Of a DNA stretch of 64,000 nucleotides, positions 1 to 10,822 are shown piece after piece; position 1 is the stretch's first letter; each line of letters starts with the position of its first letter. This DNA is from Nemertoderma westbladi (Eukaryota > Xenacoelomorpha > Nemertodermatida > Nemertodermatidae). The notes below the pieces were generated by a model, which saw only the letters and a program-made list of their open reading frames with translations, did not search any database and was not told the DNA's origin. The stretch lies in assembly GCA_032718475.1 (NCBI GenBank), contig JAUCBJ010003862.1:17167-81166 (forward strand). Direction: 5' to 3'. The position numbers and the translations under genes were made by a program.

Positions 1-285
1 ACCGGATCCCAGACCGGCGCCACACCGTCTACCGGATCCCAGACCGGTGCCATACCGCCTACCGGACCTCGTACTGGCGCCATACCGCCTACCGGACCTC
101 GTACTGGTGCCACACCGCCTACCGGATCCCAGACCGGCGCCACACCGTCTACGGGATCCCAGACCGGCGCCACACCATTTACCGGACCCCAGAATGGTGC
201 CATTTCGTCTACGAGACCCCGTACCGGCGCCACACCGCCTACCGGACCCCGTACTGGCGCCACACCGTCTACAGGGACCCACGTA
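1..285 (+). repeat. 30-bp coding minisatellite (decapeptide repeat)
   Basis: About nine and a half copies of a 30-bp unit with no length change between copies. In frame 1 each unit encodes a ten-residue block of the form TG(S/P)(Q/R)TGATP(P/S). The frame is open from base 1 and runs without a stop into the reverse transcriptase ORF, so the repeat is part of that protein. Unit-to-unit differences are substitutions only, as expected if the frame is maintained. The array continues off the left edge. Confidence 0.85.
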
Positions 286-3126
286 TGGTTTGAGCTAAAG
301 CTTCCACTGGTGGATATTTTGACGCCTTTAGATCTCGTCTATAAGAAAATAGTTCACTGGCGATCCAATTTGTTTCTGGTGCCTCAGGGGGCGGTTGGTA
401 GACAACTAGTAGGGGAGATGACACGTCTTGTGAACTTGTTTACAACGGGGTCCCCTTTACAGGAGGCTGCGTTAACAGCGTTGATGTGTCTGCCTGCGTT
501 GCTCCTACAGAAACCTAGCCGATCGTCAAACACGGCAACTCATCGAAAAGTTCTGGAACGCCGCTTAAATGATTGGAGAAATGCGCGTTTCACTGATTTG
601 ATGGCAGAAGCTAGCGCAATACAGGGACATCTCCCGAGACCGCCTAGACAACCGGAATCCCAAACTGAAGCTACGAGAAAAGCTTTCGTTCGGCATATGT
701 TGACTGGAAATGTGTCAGCCGCTACTCGATGCCTCAGTCAGATCAACCGAGGTACTCCAATGAAACTCGACGATTCATTCGTCGACAAGGATGGTACAAC
801 GAAGGTAGTTCGCGATGTTCTGTTAGAAAAACATCCCGTAGCTACTCTGGCAGATAGTTCCGTCCTGCTTACAGAATTCGATCGCGCACCAGAGCACCAC
901 AGGGTGGTGTTTGAACGTATCGACGGCCAGCTGATTCTTTCCTGTCTCCTCCGAATGAAAGGAAACGCGGCAGGCCCCTCGGGCCTTGACGTACAGGGGT
1001 GGAAACACCTGCTGACGAAGTTTCGAAACTACTCCGTGGATCTCTCCAACAGCGTCGCAGACATGGCGAAGCGGATCGCACAGGAGATTGTACCGAGGGG
1101 GGTGTTGTCATCTTACCTTTCCGCACGTCTTCTCGCGTTGGATAAGTGTCCGGGGGTTCGGCCCATCGGCATTGGGGAGGTGTTACGGCGGGTAATTGGG
1201 AAGGCGGCGATGTTCAGCATTAGTGGGGACCTTCAGTCCGTAGGCGGATCCACCCAGCTCTGTATGGGACAGAAATCTGGTATTGAATTCGCCATACACA
1301 GCCTTAATGACGCATTCGCCGAGGAAGAATGTGAGGCGATACTCCAAATTGATGCAACTAATGCATTCAACGTTCTTAATCGGGAGGCCGCCACACACAA
1401 CATTAGCCTTGTCTGCCCATCGCTGCACACAATCGTTGTAAATTGCTACGCGGAGCCATCGAACTTGTTCGTGGGAGGTGAGTCTATTTTCTCCTCGGAA
1501 GGTTCCACTCAAGGGGATCCGGTGGCGATGCCGATGTTCGCCTCCGGTTTAACTCCATTCGTAGACGAACTCGAGACGGCGTGTACTGTGAACCAGAAAT
1601 GGTTTGCAGATGATGGAAATGCGGCGGGTTCTCTAGTTGAATTGCGGAAGTTTTGGGATGTTGCTGTGAGGAGGGGTCCTCTATACGGATATTTCCCCTC
1701 GAAATGTCGGTTGACGGTGAAACCTGACAAGCTCGGTGAGGCTGAATTACTCTTTGCCGGCATGGACATCGTCATAGACTCGGTTGGCAGCAAGCTTCTT
1801 GGGGGGGTGATTGGTTCAAAGGAGTTCCAGGAGGAGTTTATCCTTTCCAAGGTAGATGAGTTCGCGGAGGAGGTGGATCGACTCGCTGATATCTCCATGA
1901 TGGACCCTCATTGCGCGTACGCGGGTCTAGCTTTCGGACTGTCGTGCAGATGGCGGTTTCTCGCTCGGGTTATACCAGGCGCCGTCGAGCAGTTCGATAA
2001 ACTCGAGAAATCGGTGACGGCCGCTCTCTGTCGGATAGTTGACCGGCCGGCGTTGACCACGGAGGAACGACAGCTGCTCTCCCTCCCAGTCCGTGCTGGG
2101 GGGATGGGAATCCCAGTTCCGTCCGATCTGGCCACTCAGTATGACCATTCCAGGTTGGTTTGTGAGCCACTGAATGGCGCTTCCTCTGGTGATATGGCAG
2201 ACGTCAGGAAGGAACAGCTACTCGCCGCCAATCGTGTAAAGGTACAGGCTGGCCTGCAAACAAAAAATAAAATCGCAGTTTGTAACGGAGACCTGCCGCT
2301 AACCCAACAAAAACTAAGGGAATTAGTTTCAGAAAAGGGGGCGTCAACCTGGCTGAATACTAAACCGGTTACTATACATAACACTCACCTGTCGAAAGAG
2401 GAATTCCGAGATGCATTGTGTCTGCGGTACTGTTGGCAGCCGAAGTCTCTCCCCGCTCGTTGTGTCTGTGGGTCGCGATTTTCACCCACCCACGTCCTGT
2501 CGTGTCCTACTGGAGGATTTCCCTCTATCAGACATAACGAGATTCGAGACTTCATTGCCAACGCGTTAACCGAGGTGGCTAACAACGTAGCCATAGAGCC
2601 AATGCTGCAGCCCTTGACAGGCGAGTCGTTCCGGCACCGGACCACGTCTACCGACCAACAGGCCAGGCTCGACGTCTCAGTCAGCGGTTTTTGGGGAAAC
2701 CGGTACGAGAAAGTCTTCCTGGATGTCTCCGTGTTCAACCCCTTATCGGAAACGAACGCGGCGATGTCGTTGGAAGCAGCGCACTCGCACCACGAGGCAC
2801 GCAAACGCCTCAAGTACGAAGACCGGATTCGCGAGGTAGAACTGGCGACATTTGTGCCCCTCATCGTTTCTGCATTCGGTGGGATGGCTACGGCAATGCG
2901 CCAGTTTGTGAAACGGCTGGCATACAAGCTGTCGGACCGCCGTGAAATCCGGTACTCCGACTGTGTTTCCTGGATCCGGAGACAAATTAGTTTTGCGCTT
3001 CTGCGGTCCAGTCTGATGTGTCTTCGCGGCGCGCGTTCCGCATCCAAGCGGCCAGTTCACCACGCGATATTGGACACCTCCATACGGCTGGCGAACGCGG
3101 ATACGGACTGCGGGGTTGCTGGGTAG
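1..3126 (+). CDS. Non-LTR retrotransposon reverse transcriptase with C-terminal zinc knuckle and putative restriction-like endonuclease (5' partial)
   Basis: The ORF is open from base 1 (1,041 codons) and stops at 3124-3126. The N-terminal 95 residues are decapeptide repeats. RT motifs follow: IDATNAFN near 1348-1371, GSTQGDP near 1500-1520 and the catalytic FADDGN near 1603-1620. The C-terminus has a CxCG...H....CP zinc knuckle near 2461-2510, RHNEIRD near 2530-2550 and FLDVSVFNP near 2716-2742. This order (RT, CCHC, acidic endonuclease-like block) matches non-LTR elements with a restriction-like endonuclease such as R2; the endonuclease assignment is inferred. No APE endonuclease lies within the visible part. 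A 189-codon relative near 61.6-62.2 kb is flanked by a target-site duplication, which supports a target-primed mechanism. The frame looks intact, so the element may be young. The true start lies outside the window. Confidence 0.8.
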   Translation, partial: TGSQTGATPSTGSQTGAIPPTGPRTGAIPPTGPRTGATPPTGSQTGATPSTGSQTGATPFTGPQNGAISSTRPRTGATPPTGPRTGATPSTGTHVWFELKLPLVDILTPLDLVYKKIVHWRSNLFLVPQGAVGRQLVGEMTRLVNLFTTGSPLQEAALTALMCLPALLLQKPSRSSNTATHRKVLERRLNDWRNARFTDLMAEASAIQGHLPRPPRQPESQTEATRKAFVRHMLTGNVSAATRCLSQINRGTPMKLDDSFVDKDGTTKVVRDVLLEKHPVATLADSSVLLTEFDRAPEHHRVVFERIDGQLILSCLLRMKGNAAGPSGLDVQGWKHLLTKFRNYSVDLSNSVADMAKRIAQEIVPRGVLSSYLSARLLALDKCPGVRPIGIGEVLRRVIGKAAMFSISGDLQSVGGSTQLCMGQKSGIEFAIHSLNDAFAEEECEAILQIDATNAFNVLNREAATHNISLVCPSLHTIVVNCYAEPSNLFVGGESIFSSEGSTQGDPVAMPMFASGLTPFVDELETACTVNQKWFADDGNAAGSLVELRKFWDVAVRRGPLYGYFPSKCRLTVKPDKLGEAELLFAGMDIVIDSVGSKLLGGVIGSKEFQEEFILSKVDEFAEEVDRLADISMMDPHCAYAGLAFGLSCRWRFLARVIPGAVEQFDKLEKSVTAALCRIVDRPALTTEERQLLSLPVRAGGMGIPVPSDLATQYDHSRLVCEPLNGASSGDMADVRKEQLLAANRVKVQAGLQTKNKIAVCNGDLPLTQQKLRELVSEKGASTWLNTKPVTIHNTHLSKEEFRDALCLRYCWQPKSLPARCVCGSRFSPTHVLSCPTGGFPSIRHNEIRDFIANALTEVANNVAIEPMLQPLTGESFRHRTTSTDQQARLDVSVSGFWGNRYEKVFLDVSVFNPLSETNAAMSLEAAHSHHEARKRLKYEDRIREVELATFVPLIVSAFGGMATAMRQFVKRLAYKLSDRREIRYSDCVSWIRRQISFALLRSSLMCLRGARSASKRPVHHAILDTSIRLANADTDCGVAG

Positions 3127-3289
3127 TTCAGTTGGGTAGTTCAGTTACCACTGACAGACTGCTGCGACGGACAGGATTAATTAATAATATTAAAAATAGT
3201 TTGAATTTCCCCCGTAAATGCTAAATGTATCGTGTAGTATATATTTGTTGGCATTTTGCTTTATTAAATTGACATATAAAAAAAAATCT
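3127..3289 (+). other. 3' untranslated tail of the retrotransposon
   Basis: AT-rich segment after the RT stop. It contains a short repeat of gtagttcagtt across the stop codon, an ATTAAA-like polyadenylation signal near 3264 and a run of nine A's at 3281-3289 that probably marks the 3' end of the element. Confidence 0.5.
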
Positions 3290-3373
3290 ATGTACTATTT
3301 ATGTACTATCTATGTACTATCTATGGTCTAACTATGTACTATCTATGTACTATCTATGTACTATCTATGTACT
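3288..3373. repeat. 11-12 bp tandem repeat (tatgtactatc)
   Basis: Seven or so copies of ctatgtactat with one interrupted unit (tggtctaac), starting directly after the A-run of the upstream retrotransposon. It may be pre-existing target sequence or a tail repeat of the element. Confidence 0.8.
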
Positions 3374-3403
3374 AACTTTCTACCATCTCTATGTACAAAA
3401 TGC

Positions 3404-3699
3404 ATACTTGACAACTGTAATAGTAGTAGATGCCGGCTTAACAAAAAGATTTCGTCACCACTATGCAATCTACAATTGGCAAGCCCAATGAAGCGTGCAT
3501 TAAGAATGATATCCCGGTTTATCCCCCGCCACAACTCCCTATCGCCCATGACTTTCGCGAGATTGTCCTCATCATAAAGGCCAGTGTCCTTTAGGAGGCA
3601 TCTCAAGAAAGACATGGGCTGTCCACTATGCTTGTTTTCTCCATGGGGCCGCCAAAGTACAACATTATGCACAGTCTGGTCCTCATGGTGACAATGCAC
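3404..3699 (-). pseudogene. 3' fragment of LINE-B reverse transcriptase ORF
   Basis: The minus-strand translation shares PHGxNKHxGQPMxFLR and VMGDRELWR with the C-terminal end of the longer LINE-B copy at 52.5-54.7 kb. Only the last ~80 residues of the polyprotein are present, so this is a severely 5'-truncated relic. It ends at a ctactactatta-like stretch, similar to the (TAG)n tail of the other copy. Confidence 0.75.
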
Positions 3700-4708
3700 T
3701 TCACAGCGGCAAAGTGCATACTAGAGTTGAGCAATTGAGCATACTTTAGTGTTTACTGCATACTTTAGTACAGTAAATGTAGATTACATATTATCAATTT
3801 TTAATCAAATTTAATTACCGAAATTCCCACTATAGTAGGTGGAATATGACCTAGAACTAGCTAGTCCCTATTGTTTTTTTGACCTGGACATAAAGACATG
3901 ACATGTAGAAAATCCTACAAGTATATGACGTTATTTAATATATTTTATTATACAGTATATTACTTGCAGGAAGTCGTTATGTAATTCTCTTCTCGGTTTA
4001 CTATTCGCCGCCATAGCAACTGTACTCTACAGTCTAACAGCTGTGATTTATAAAAAGTCAGGTCTTTCCATCGGATCCTATTTTCTAATAAAAGGTAAGA
4101 AATTTATTAAACAGTTCAATATGCCCATTACGTCCAATGACCAATAGGTCTCATTACGCCTTACAGAAACTTATTGGTATGTCTGTTTAACTTATAAAAC
4201 TTTAAAAAAGGAAATGTCTTAGAAGCTGTATATAAAACATATTGGTCACACCATATTACTTATAATTTTTTCGAAGTATAAGATAATATCTGAAATGTTA
4301 GGAAGATCCATTTATGAAAATGCATTTATATAGGACATATTGCACTGCTGTAGTGTCATTAGGCCAACTGTAATACTGACGAATAATGCCGTGCAATGAT
4401 TCCAAATATGTAAAAACATTTGAATTTGGTTGGGAAATAGCTGAGATATGGGCATTCGAAAGTTGCATGTATTTGCTTCATTTGCAGGCCATTCATTCTA
4501 TTTAATAAATACACAATGTTCTAGAACATTTTGTTTATCTCGTATGTAGCTGGAGGTGTAATACTATGCAACATATGAACGCATGTATCTCAGCTATTTT
4601 CAACCAAATTCATATAGTGTTACATATTTGGAATCCTTATATGGCCAGCTTTCCACTAGAACCTATAAATCACTATAAGGTTGAAGAATAATAACTGGAG
4701 TTAAAGAT
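3700..4708. other. Intergenic, no gene seen
   Basis: AT-rich sequence without an ORF longer than about 40 codons. Its only visible structure is the imperfect inverted repeat at 4399-4640. Confidence 0.6.
4399..4640. repeat. Imperfect foldback (MITE-like)
   Basis: The left arm, containing ccaaatatgtaaaaacattt and ttggttgggaaatagctgag, pairs with the right arm containing ctcagctattttcaaccaa and tgttacatatttgg. Arms are about 75 nt with mismatches, around a spacer of about 80 nt. No coding capacity. No target duplication was confirmed. Confidence 0.55.
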
Positions 4709-4713
4709 TGAAC
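4709..4713. repeat. Target-site duplication of Bel-A (left)
   Basis: TGAAC immediately before the left LTR. The same five bases follow the right LTR at 16998-17002. Five bp is usual for BEL/Pao integration. Confidence 0.9.
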
Positions 4714-5384
4714 TGTGACGGGATCATAGATCCCGACTGGGTTAGATATGTATGCGTCACCGTTTCGCTGAAGAAGCTGTGCTATAGTGGTTTTGGCCGA
4801 AGGCCGTCGGGGAAATAATCGAGTTTGTGTTTCTCAATATTAATCTTCCGAAATGATAATAGCACAGAACTATGTATGTAATGAATATCACGATACAAAA
4901 TAACAGCAGAAAATACACAGATATTAATTGGTTATGTTGGTAGCGGTGACGATCGTAAAATATGACCGGTCTGCAACTCTGTGATTAATGAACTGACCGG
5001 TAAATCAGTAATACAGAATAATATATGATTGATACACAGAGATATTGGTTTCACCTCTTACTCTACTTGGCCTTCTGTACCCAGTGGATGCTTTCCTATT
5101 TCTGATCACGTGCTTCCCTCCCTGCTATTGGCTAATATACTAATTGTCACTTTGGCATTCCCTGTGAGTGTTTCCCCCTGTTGCTAGCCTCTAATAGCTG
5201 TGCTCTCCCTCTGAGGTGGTTTGACCTCTCTCTGTGGCTTTAGGGCTTGTGTCGACCCCCCCCCCCCCAAAGTTGGTTATGAGGCGAGATTATTATTGGT
5301 AATCTCGTACCCCCAACTAAATTGATAAAATGCCACTGGTCCCATTCTAAGGTGGATAATGTAACGGAATTGAATCCGCTTACA
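4714..5384 (-). repeat. Bel-A 3' LTR (left copy)
   Basis: 671 bp, direct repeat of 16347-16997 with scattered substitutions and small indels. It starts TGTGACGGG and ends CGCTTACA, and includes a C-homopolymer near 5255-5265 and the word taatctcgta near its 3' part in both copies. Confidence 0.92.
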
Positions 5385-5392
5385 CTCCCCCC
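5385..5392 (-). promoter_or_regulatory. Polypurine tract of Bel-A
   Basis: The plus strand reads ctcccccc directly after the left LTR. On the minus strand this is GGGGGGAG just upstream of the 3' LTR, the position expected for the plus-strand DNA primer. It fixes the element's orientation. Confidence 0.75.
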
Positions 5393-6166
5393 ATGCTATC
5401 TTCCCGGTGAGAAGATAGCATCAACCTTAAGTGCGCTTCAATTCCGCTGGAACCCAATCTAATATCGGGTGTGGGGTGGAGTTCTTTTCTCGGGGTCGGC
5501 TTTCCTGACCGCCCCCCCCCCCTGGGTATGTTATTACTACCCCTCCGTGGTGCAATCGCGAGCTATGTTGCACTAAGGTATCTGGTGTCTCTGTTTGAGA
5601 CAATTATGCTCTCTCTTCACACAATTTTCTACAACCTCACTCTAATCTTACTCTCGGACCTCTCTGTCCCTTACTCTCTCTCTCACGGACCTCGTCGTCC
5701 CTTACTCTCTCTCTCACAGATCTTGTCACCCCTTATTCTCTCTCCAGTCCCTTGGGACTCATCCTCTCTCCCTGCTCGCTCCCCACGCTTGAATTGCACT
5801 CCTCTCACTTCTACGCATGTCAACACCTCCTCTCCATACTTCCCCCGTTCTCCTATACTCAACCCATCTTTTGTCCACTCACCCCTGATGAGCCTCACCC
5901 TCCCCTTTGTGCTGTCGCACTCAAGAAGCGTGATCTGTATAGTGCCTCGTCCTCCTGTCATAGTCAATTGGTCCCCAGTCCCAGTAGCTAATTGGAAAAG
6001 GTTGTATATGACTATAGTACTTAGTTTGATTATATATTTATATTGATCAAAATGATTATCTACATACGTACATACTAATTGCACTTAATTATTTTGCACT
6101 TAGGAGTTCGTATTTATTCTCACAAGTGGTGCCTTCCAGGCACGCCCATATCTCCCTCTCTGAGTT
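5393..6166. other. Pyrimidine-rich 3' region of Bel-A, no gene recognised
   Basis: The plus strand is strongly CT-rich (many ctctct and ctcac runs around 5600-5760). The ORFs that occur on both strands here have the biased composition expected of simple sequence and no recognisable domain. Confidence 0.6.
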
Positions 6167-7828
6167 CTAGTTCGCTCCTCCCGTCTTTGGGTACCATCTA
6201 TGTTCCTTCCCCCTGTCATCGTCTTGTCTGGGCCGCTTCCTTCCCTCCAGCTTCTCCTCCCTGAGACTTCTCATTCTTGTCGCTACCGCCTTGCTTATCC
6301 CTGTCGTCGATTCTTTGGGCGCTGGTGTTATCAACTCCCGGTAACGCTTTGCAGGTGGCCCTTCTGAGTGCCCTTCCTGCTTTCCCCCAGTAGCGTCCCA
6401 CAGGATCATTTTCATTGCTTGCGGCACGTGTTCCGCCAGAAAGTCCCTGAATTCACCCCTGTTCTTTGGCGTCCATCTATCCAAGTATCTCTGCATGTTG
6501 ACGACTCCTCCATATGATGCCGCTGTCGCTACCTCCTGGTAGGTGAATGGCAGTCTCCTCTTGATAATCTCCTGGTGGGCTCCCGGATTGATGTTGAAGA
6601 AGCCCCACCAGAACTCCTGGGCCTTCATCCTCTGCCGCGTCATGACGCCGACGTCGGCCCACTCCTCGAAGATCTTAAACTTCTCTTCATCGTCCATCCA
6701 GTCGCACTGGCGCCCATAGTGCCCTCGAAAGTTACACTTTGAGCAGCGGTTGTGAAGCCTCGGACATGCACCCATCCTATGGGTCGACTCGCGGCAGTAG
6801 AGGCAACTCGTCTCCTTCTGGAATCAATACAAATAGCTCTTTTCCTGGTGAGTCAGCCTCCCGCAGTAGTCACAGCCGTGTATCAACGCATCCCGCCCCA
6901 AGTCGTCCTTTGCCCCGAGCGGTCTCCTAGGTCTGTGGAGCCATTGATAGGCAAACATCTGGACATTATGGTCCCTACCCATATCCACGTCCTCCTCCCC
7001 CTTCGGCATCGTCTCCCCAAACACTACCCGTGGTGCCGTTCCCGGCTGCTCGCCCAACCTGATGGTGCTCCCTGTGAAATCCATCGCCAGCTCATCATGC
7101 ACCCAGGCCCGCTTGCCGGGTTTATCCCAGAAGGCTCTCGCCCCGCTGGCCGTCACCACTCTCCTGCCCACCCCATCCGTATCTGAGTGTCTGATCCTCT
7201 CAATGGGCGGCATCTCCCCGAACTCGTCGTCATCTTCCTCCCTCGCTGGGAGTGGATCCGGGCCCGGTATCCCGGTAGATCCACTGTGCCCCTTTCCGCC
7301 TCGGCTTCCAGCCATAACTTTCCACCCTTTCTGCTCCCTTGGTCTCTTCCTTGCAAAATCGCCCTCGGAGCCCCCTGGTATGGGCATCACTTGCAATCCC
7401 AATGTCGACTGTTTCGGTGATCCCTCCGTCCATCCCAGTTCCTCCCCCAGAAACTCGCCCAAGCTCCCTGATCCCCACCTTAGTTCGTCCAAGTCCTGGG
7501 CTACGAACCCGTACTCCTCTCCCCTTATATCCGCCTCTCTCTCGTCTGCTTCCCTCCTTTCTCGCATGGCGATTTCTTCCAGCCTCTTCTCCTCGACTCT
7601 ATCCGCTTCCAGCTTCTTCCACCTCTTGTATGGTGTGTCAACCTCTCTGTCTACTAGGTGCCGTCTATCGTAGTACACCGACTCACCCTTCAGCCCCGGG
7701 TGGTCTACCAGACCTTCGAAGGCCACCTTAAAGGCTCTCCTGTAGTTTAGAGGTGCTCCTGATAGCAGAAACGCCGTTGGCTCTCTTCCGATAACCACGG
7801 CCATGAATAGGTTTAATAAACCTATCAT
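6167..7828 (-). pseudogene. Paired-zinc-knuckle protein of Bel-A, one in-frame stop
   Basis: Minus-strand frame of about 553 codons, interrupted by a TGA at 6824-6826; the two halves (334 and 202 residues) are in the same frame. The first half starts with a short hydrophobic stretch, then a charged region rich in E, R and D (residues ~75-110). It ends with CDYCGRLTH. After the stop, two further knuckles follow: CLYCRESTH....CP, then RCSKCNFRGHYGRQC. The rest is a basic ~190-residue tail. The knuckles suggest nucleic acid binding, like a Gag nucleocapsid, but there is no similarity to the Gag upstream and I cannot name the family. A protein with the same knuckle arrangement lies in LTR-C at 20921-22286. 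Confidence 0.6.
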
Positions 7829-7967
7829 TATCCAATCCTTCTGTAAGATATATCTCTTCTGATATTATATCTTCATTGCTCCCCTTCGGAACTGATATAC
7901 CTCCTGTTTCTCTGGCCTCGCTCCCCATTTCAGCGAGTTCGCCAGTTCCGCTCCGTACTCCTCTCGG

Positions 7968-8165
7968 AACTTACCCCAGTCCATCGGCTTGTGGCAGACA
8001 AGCCCCATGAGCTGGCCCATCGCCACTGCTCCACAATGTCCTGTGCCCGCTCCGTGCTCCTCCCGGAACTTGCCCCAGTCCATTGGCTTGTGGCAGACAA
8101 GCCCCATGAGCTGGCCCATCGCCACTGTTCCACAATGTCCTATATTCTCTACCACCCCCAAAGTG
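7968..8165. repeat. 99-bp tandem duplication
   Basis: Two copies of a 99-bp unit containing ggcttgtggcagacaagccc and gagctggcccatcgccactg, at 7981 and 8080. On the minus strand the unit is translatable (MGLVCHKPMDWGKFREE repeated), but the ORF is only 119 codons and resembles nothing I know. Confidence 0.85.
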
Positions 8166-8289
8166 CCAATTTTTCTTAGTTTTATTTTAATTTTATCTAT
8201 GTTGCCCCCTGTCTGTGCTATCATCCTTTCTACCTTCCTACTTCCTTCTTACTATGTACCCTATTACTACTATGGTATGACTAAATACC

Positions 8290-8640
8290 CTTTACTTTCT
8301 TACTACATGGCGCTCTCGGTGCCCACAACCCCTCTGCTACTACTTCTACAGTATACCTACATACCATACCCTTTACTCTCTTACTATGTGGCACTTTCGG
8401 TGCCCACAACCCCTCTGCTACTACTTCTATGGTATACCTAAATACCATACCCTCTACTCTCTTACTACGTGGCGCTTTCGGTGCCCACAATCCCTCTGCT
8501 ACTACTTCTATGGTATACCTACATACCATACCCTCTACTCTCTTACTACGTGCACTTTCGGTGCCCAGAACCTCTAACTCTCTCGGTACCATCTACCCTA
8601 CTACTACTCTCGTGGTATGTCTATATACCACACTCCCTAT
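8290..8640. repeat. 81-bp tandem repeat, about four copies
   Basis: The phrase ttcggtgcccacaa recurs at 8317, 8398, 8479 and 8559 (spacing 81, 81, 80). Each unit also carries ctactacttctatggtatac. The array lies between the protease ORF and the paired-knuckle gene of Bel-A and is non-coding as far as I can tell. CT-rich simple sequence continues to about 8830. Confidence 0.88.
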
Positions 8641-8898
8641 TCTCTAACTCTCCTCTTACTCTTTCTAACTTCTAACTCTTACGGTACTATGTACCCTGCT
8701 ACTATTCTCATGGTATGTTAATATACCACACTCCCTACTACTACTACTTAATGCTACGTACTATCTACTACTATTACTTTCTACTATCTCACTTCTTATT
8801 TTATTATTTTCTTATTATTTATTTTTATAATTTGTGTGGGAAGGGCGTCTCACCCTCATTCCCACCCCCCTCAGTCCAACATATTGGATGACTAAACT

Positions 8899-10546
8899 TC
8901 AAGGGCGATTCTTCCAGCAGGCACTCTCCCACTGCCCCCCTGTAGGTCCTCTTATCCTTCGCCCCACTCTCCTTGTCAATTCCAACTCTGTAGGAATTGA
9001 TTCTCCCTCCTCCACCACCCTAAAATCGGGTCTTTCGGTCGCCTTCTTGATTTCCTCATGGTCCCCTGGCAGCAAAATGCCACCCTTCATCTTGTCATCA
9101 CCTGGCGGTAGAATGAAAAGAAATTGAAAAAATAGATAAAACAGAATGGATAATAGTAATCCTATCCCTTTCCACCCTGTCTTCTTATTTGACCTCCCCC
9201 TTTTTGGTATGCCTCTCAACCGGACCGGCGTCTCCTCCGGACACTTCTCCGGACATCTCCCCATCCACTCTTCTCCATCCTCATATCGATACTTGTCGGG
9301 AACATCCTTGTTCCATCCCATCGTCTCTAAGTCTTCCGTATCGAATCCATTCTCCTCCGCCCACTCTCTTGCTGTTGATTCCCCTCCTAATTTATCTACC
9401 AACTCTATTTCTCTGGAACTATCCTCTATCCTTTCACCATGCTCCACTATGCGTGGTTCCAGATCCATACCTAACTCCTTGTATCCTTCCCCGGGCCGCT
9501 TCTCACATGGGACCTCCCCATCGCCCGTCTCTGGTTTCTCCTCTACGTCCTCAACAGTGCCTGACAGCATGCACCCTGATGTCTCGGACACACCAAACGA
9601 TGTCCTCATCTTAATTGGGCCAGTGAGCGTCCATCCAAATGGCTTGAGAATGGCCATCAGGTCTCGCTCCCTGTCATTGCCGAATATGGTCTGAAGTCTC
9701 TTGTGAGCTGTCAGGCAGTCCATGCCGACTATGAGAGATACCTTCGGGATGTCCAACTCGGGCACGGAGAAATCGATGTTGTCCAGGTACTGGTATTGCT
9801 CTATCTCGATCTTCGTCGGTCGCCTGGCGTTGATATTAATCGATTCTATTATTTGGATGGGTTTGATGTTAGCCCCATAGCCGCACCCTAGGGCTATTGC
9901 TGATATCTCGCACCATCCCATTCTCATCTCCAGGACCTCGTCCTTGTTCGAGATAGTAGTTACCGCCATCTTACTCAGCCTCATCTGCAACCCTATCTCT
10001 TTGGCCACTCAATTCTCCATTAACGTGAATGCTGCTCCACTATCGACCAACATTAGTGTTGTGGCCAATAGCCCGTCCTTTCCTGTTATTCTCACTGGTA
10101 CTACCCCAAGTAGCACTGTCCTCTTCCTCTTTGCTCCCGTCGTACTCGTAGCCATAGTTTGGCCTTCAGTCTCGTCATATTCTATCGGTGTTTCTCTACA
10201 CTCTCCGAATCTGTGTCTTTCTACCAGGCATCGATGACATAGTCCGTCTGTATCCTCGTAGGCTACCCGATCTTGTTTAGGCAACGCCTGCCAATGCATA
10301 CAACTCATGGTCTTATGGGTTCCATCTCTATGTAATTGACATTTGTATCCTGGATTGTGGCGTTCCTTGTATAGCCCTTCACATATCGCGCGTAGGTTCA
10401 TATCTACCAGTTTAGTGTTTTGGTTATTTGGACTCGGCCTACTGGGTGTGTTGGGATTATATTTGTTCGTGTTGTTATTTTGTTTCTGTCCCTGCCATGG
10501 TGTGGCCCTACTCCCAGCTATCTGTGGACTTGTAGTCCCCTGCGTG
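8899..10546 (-). pseudogene. Bel-A Gag C-terminus and aspartic protease (DUF1758-type), one in-frame stop
   Basis: Minus-strand frame running from the Bel-B insertion site to 8899. It starts with an N/Q/P-rich linker, then BEL-type zinc knuckles (CQLHRDGTHKTMSCMHWQ...CHRCLVERHRFGEC), then the protease active site LVDSGAAFTL. A TGA at 10009-10011 follows directly and the frame continues with AKEIGL. SLIVGMDCL marks the second half of the protease fold. After it comes an acidic region and one hydrophobic segment of about 18 residues (near 9125-9180), an unusual C-terminus for this class. No RT follows. The protease would normally cleave Gag. Possible function is lost if the TGA is a mutation. 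Confidence 0.78.
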
Positions 10547-10551
10547 GGCGC

Positions 10552-10822
10552 TGTTTCACCGTGCCACCATCGATGAAATAATATAATGAAAAAAGATCTA
10601 CACCCAGAACTGCCATTGCAGTAAAAGCTTAGTTGCTTTTATATTAATAATAAATACGGCATACGGGGTCCATCAAAACACGTACATACATATATATAAA
10701 TCAGTAAATAGTAAGCTTCAATCAATACCAAATACAGGGTTGGTTCAAAAACTATACGGTTGGTTGAATTCGAATACATGCAGCAACAGTCTGACAGTAG
10801 ATAGATTCGAACCAGTTCCGTC
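10552..10822 (-). repeat. Bel-B 3' LTR, truncated
   Basis: 271 bp, nearly identical to 14166-14436. Identity stops at cagttccgtc, where sequence coding for RT begins. The deletion therefore removed the outer part of U3. Confidence 0.9.

Noticed and set aside
47-298. 83-codon ORF in the left-edge repeat
   Set aside because: It is the +1 shadow of the frame-1 repeat that joins the RT ORF; all frames of a 30-bp repeat are open.
2385-3047. 220-codon minus-strand ORF opposite the RT
   Set aside because: Overlaps the conserved zinc-knuckle and endonuclease-like region on the other strand and has no domain of its own.
7062-7731. Plus-strand Ser/Pro-rich ORFs over the Bel-A knuckle gene
   Set aside because: Antisense of an E/R-rich coding region; composition follows from the complement.
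9146-9694. Plus-strand ORFs opposite the Bel-A protease
   Set aside because: Shadow of the DUF1758 protease frame on the minus strand.
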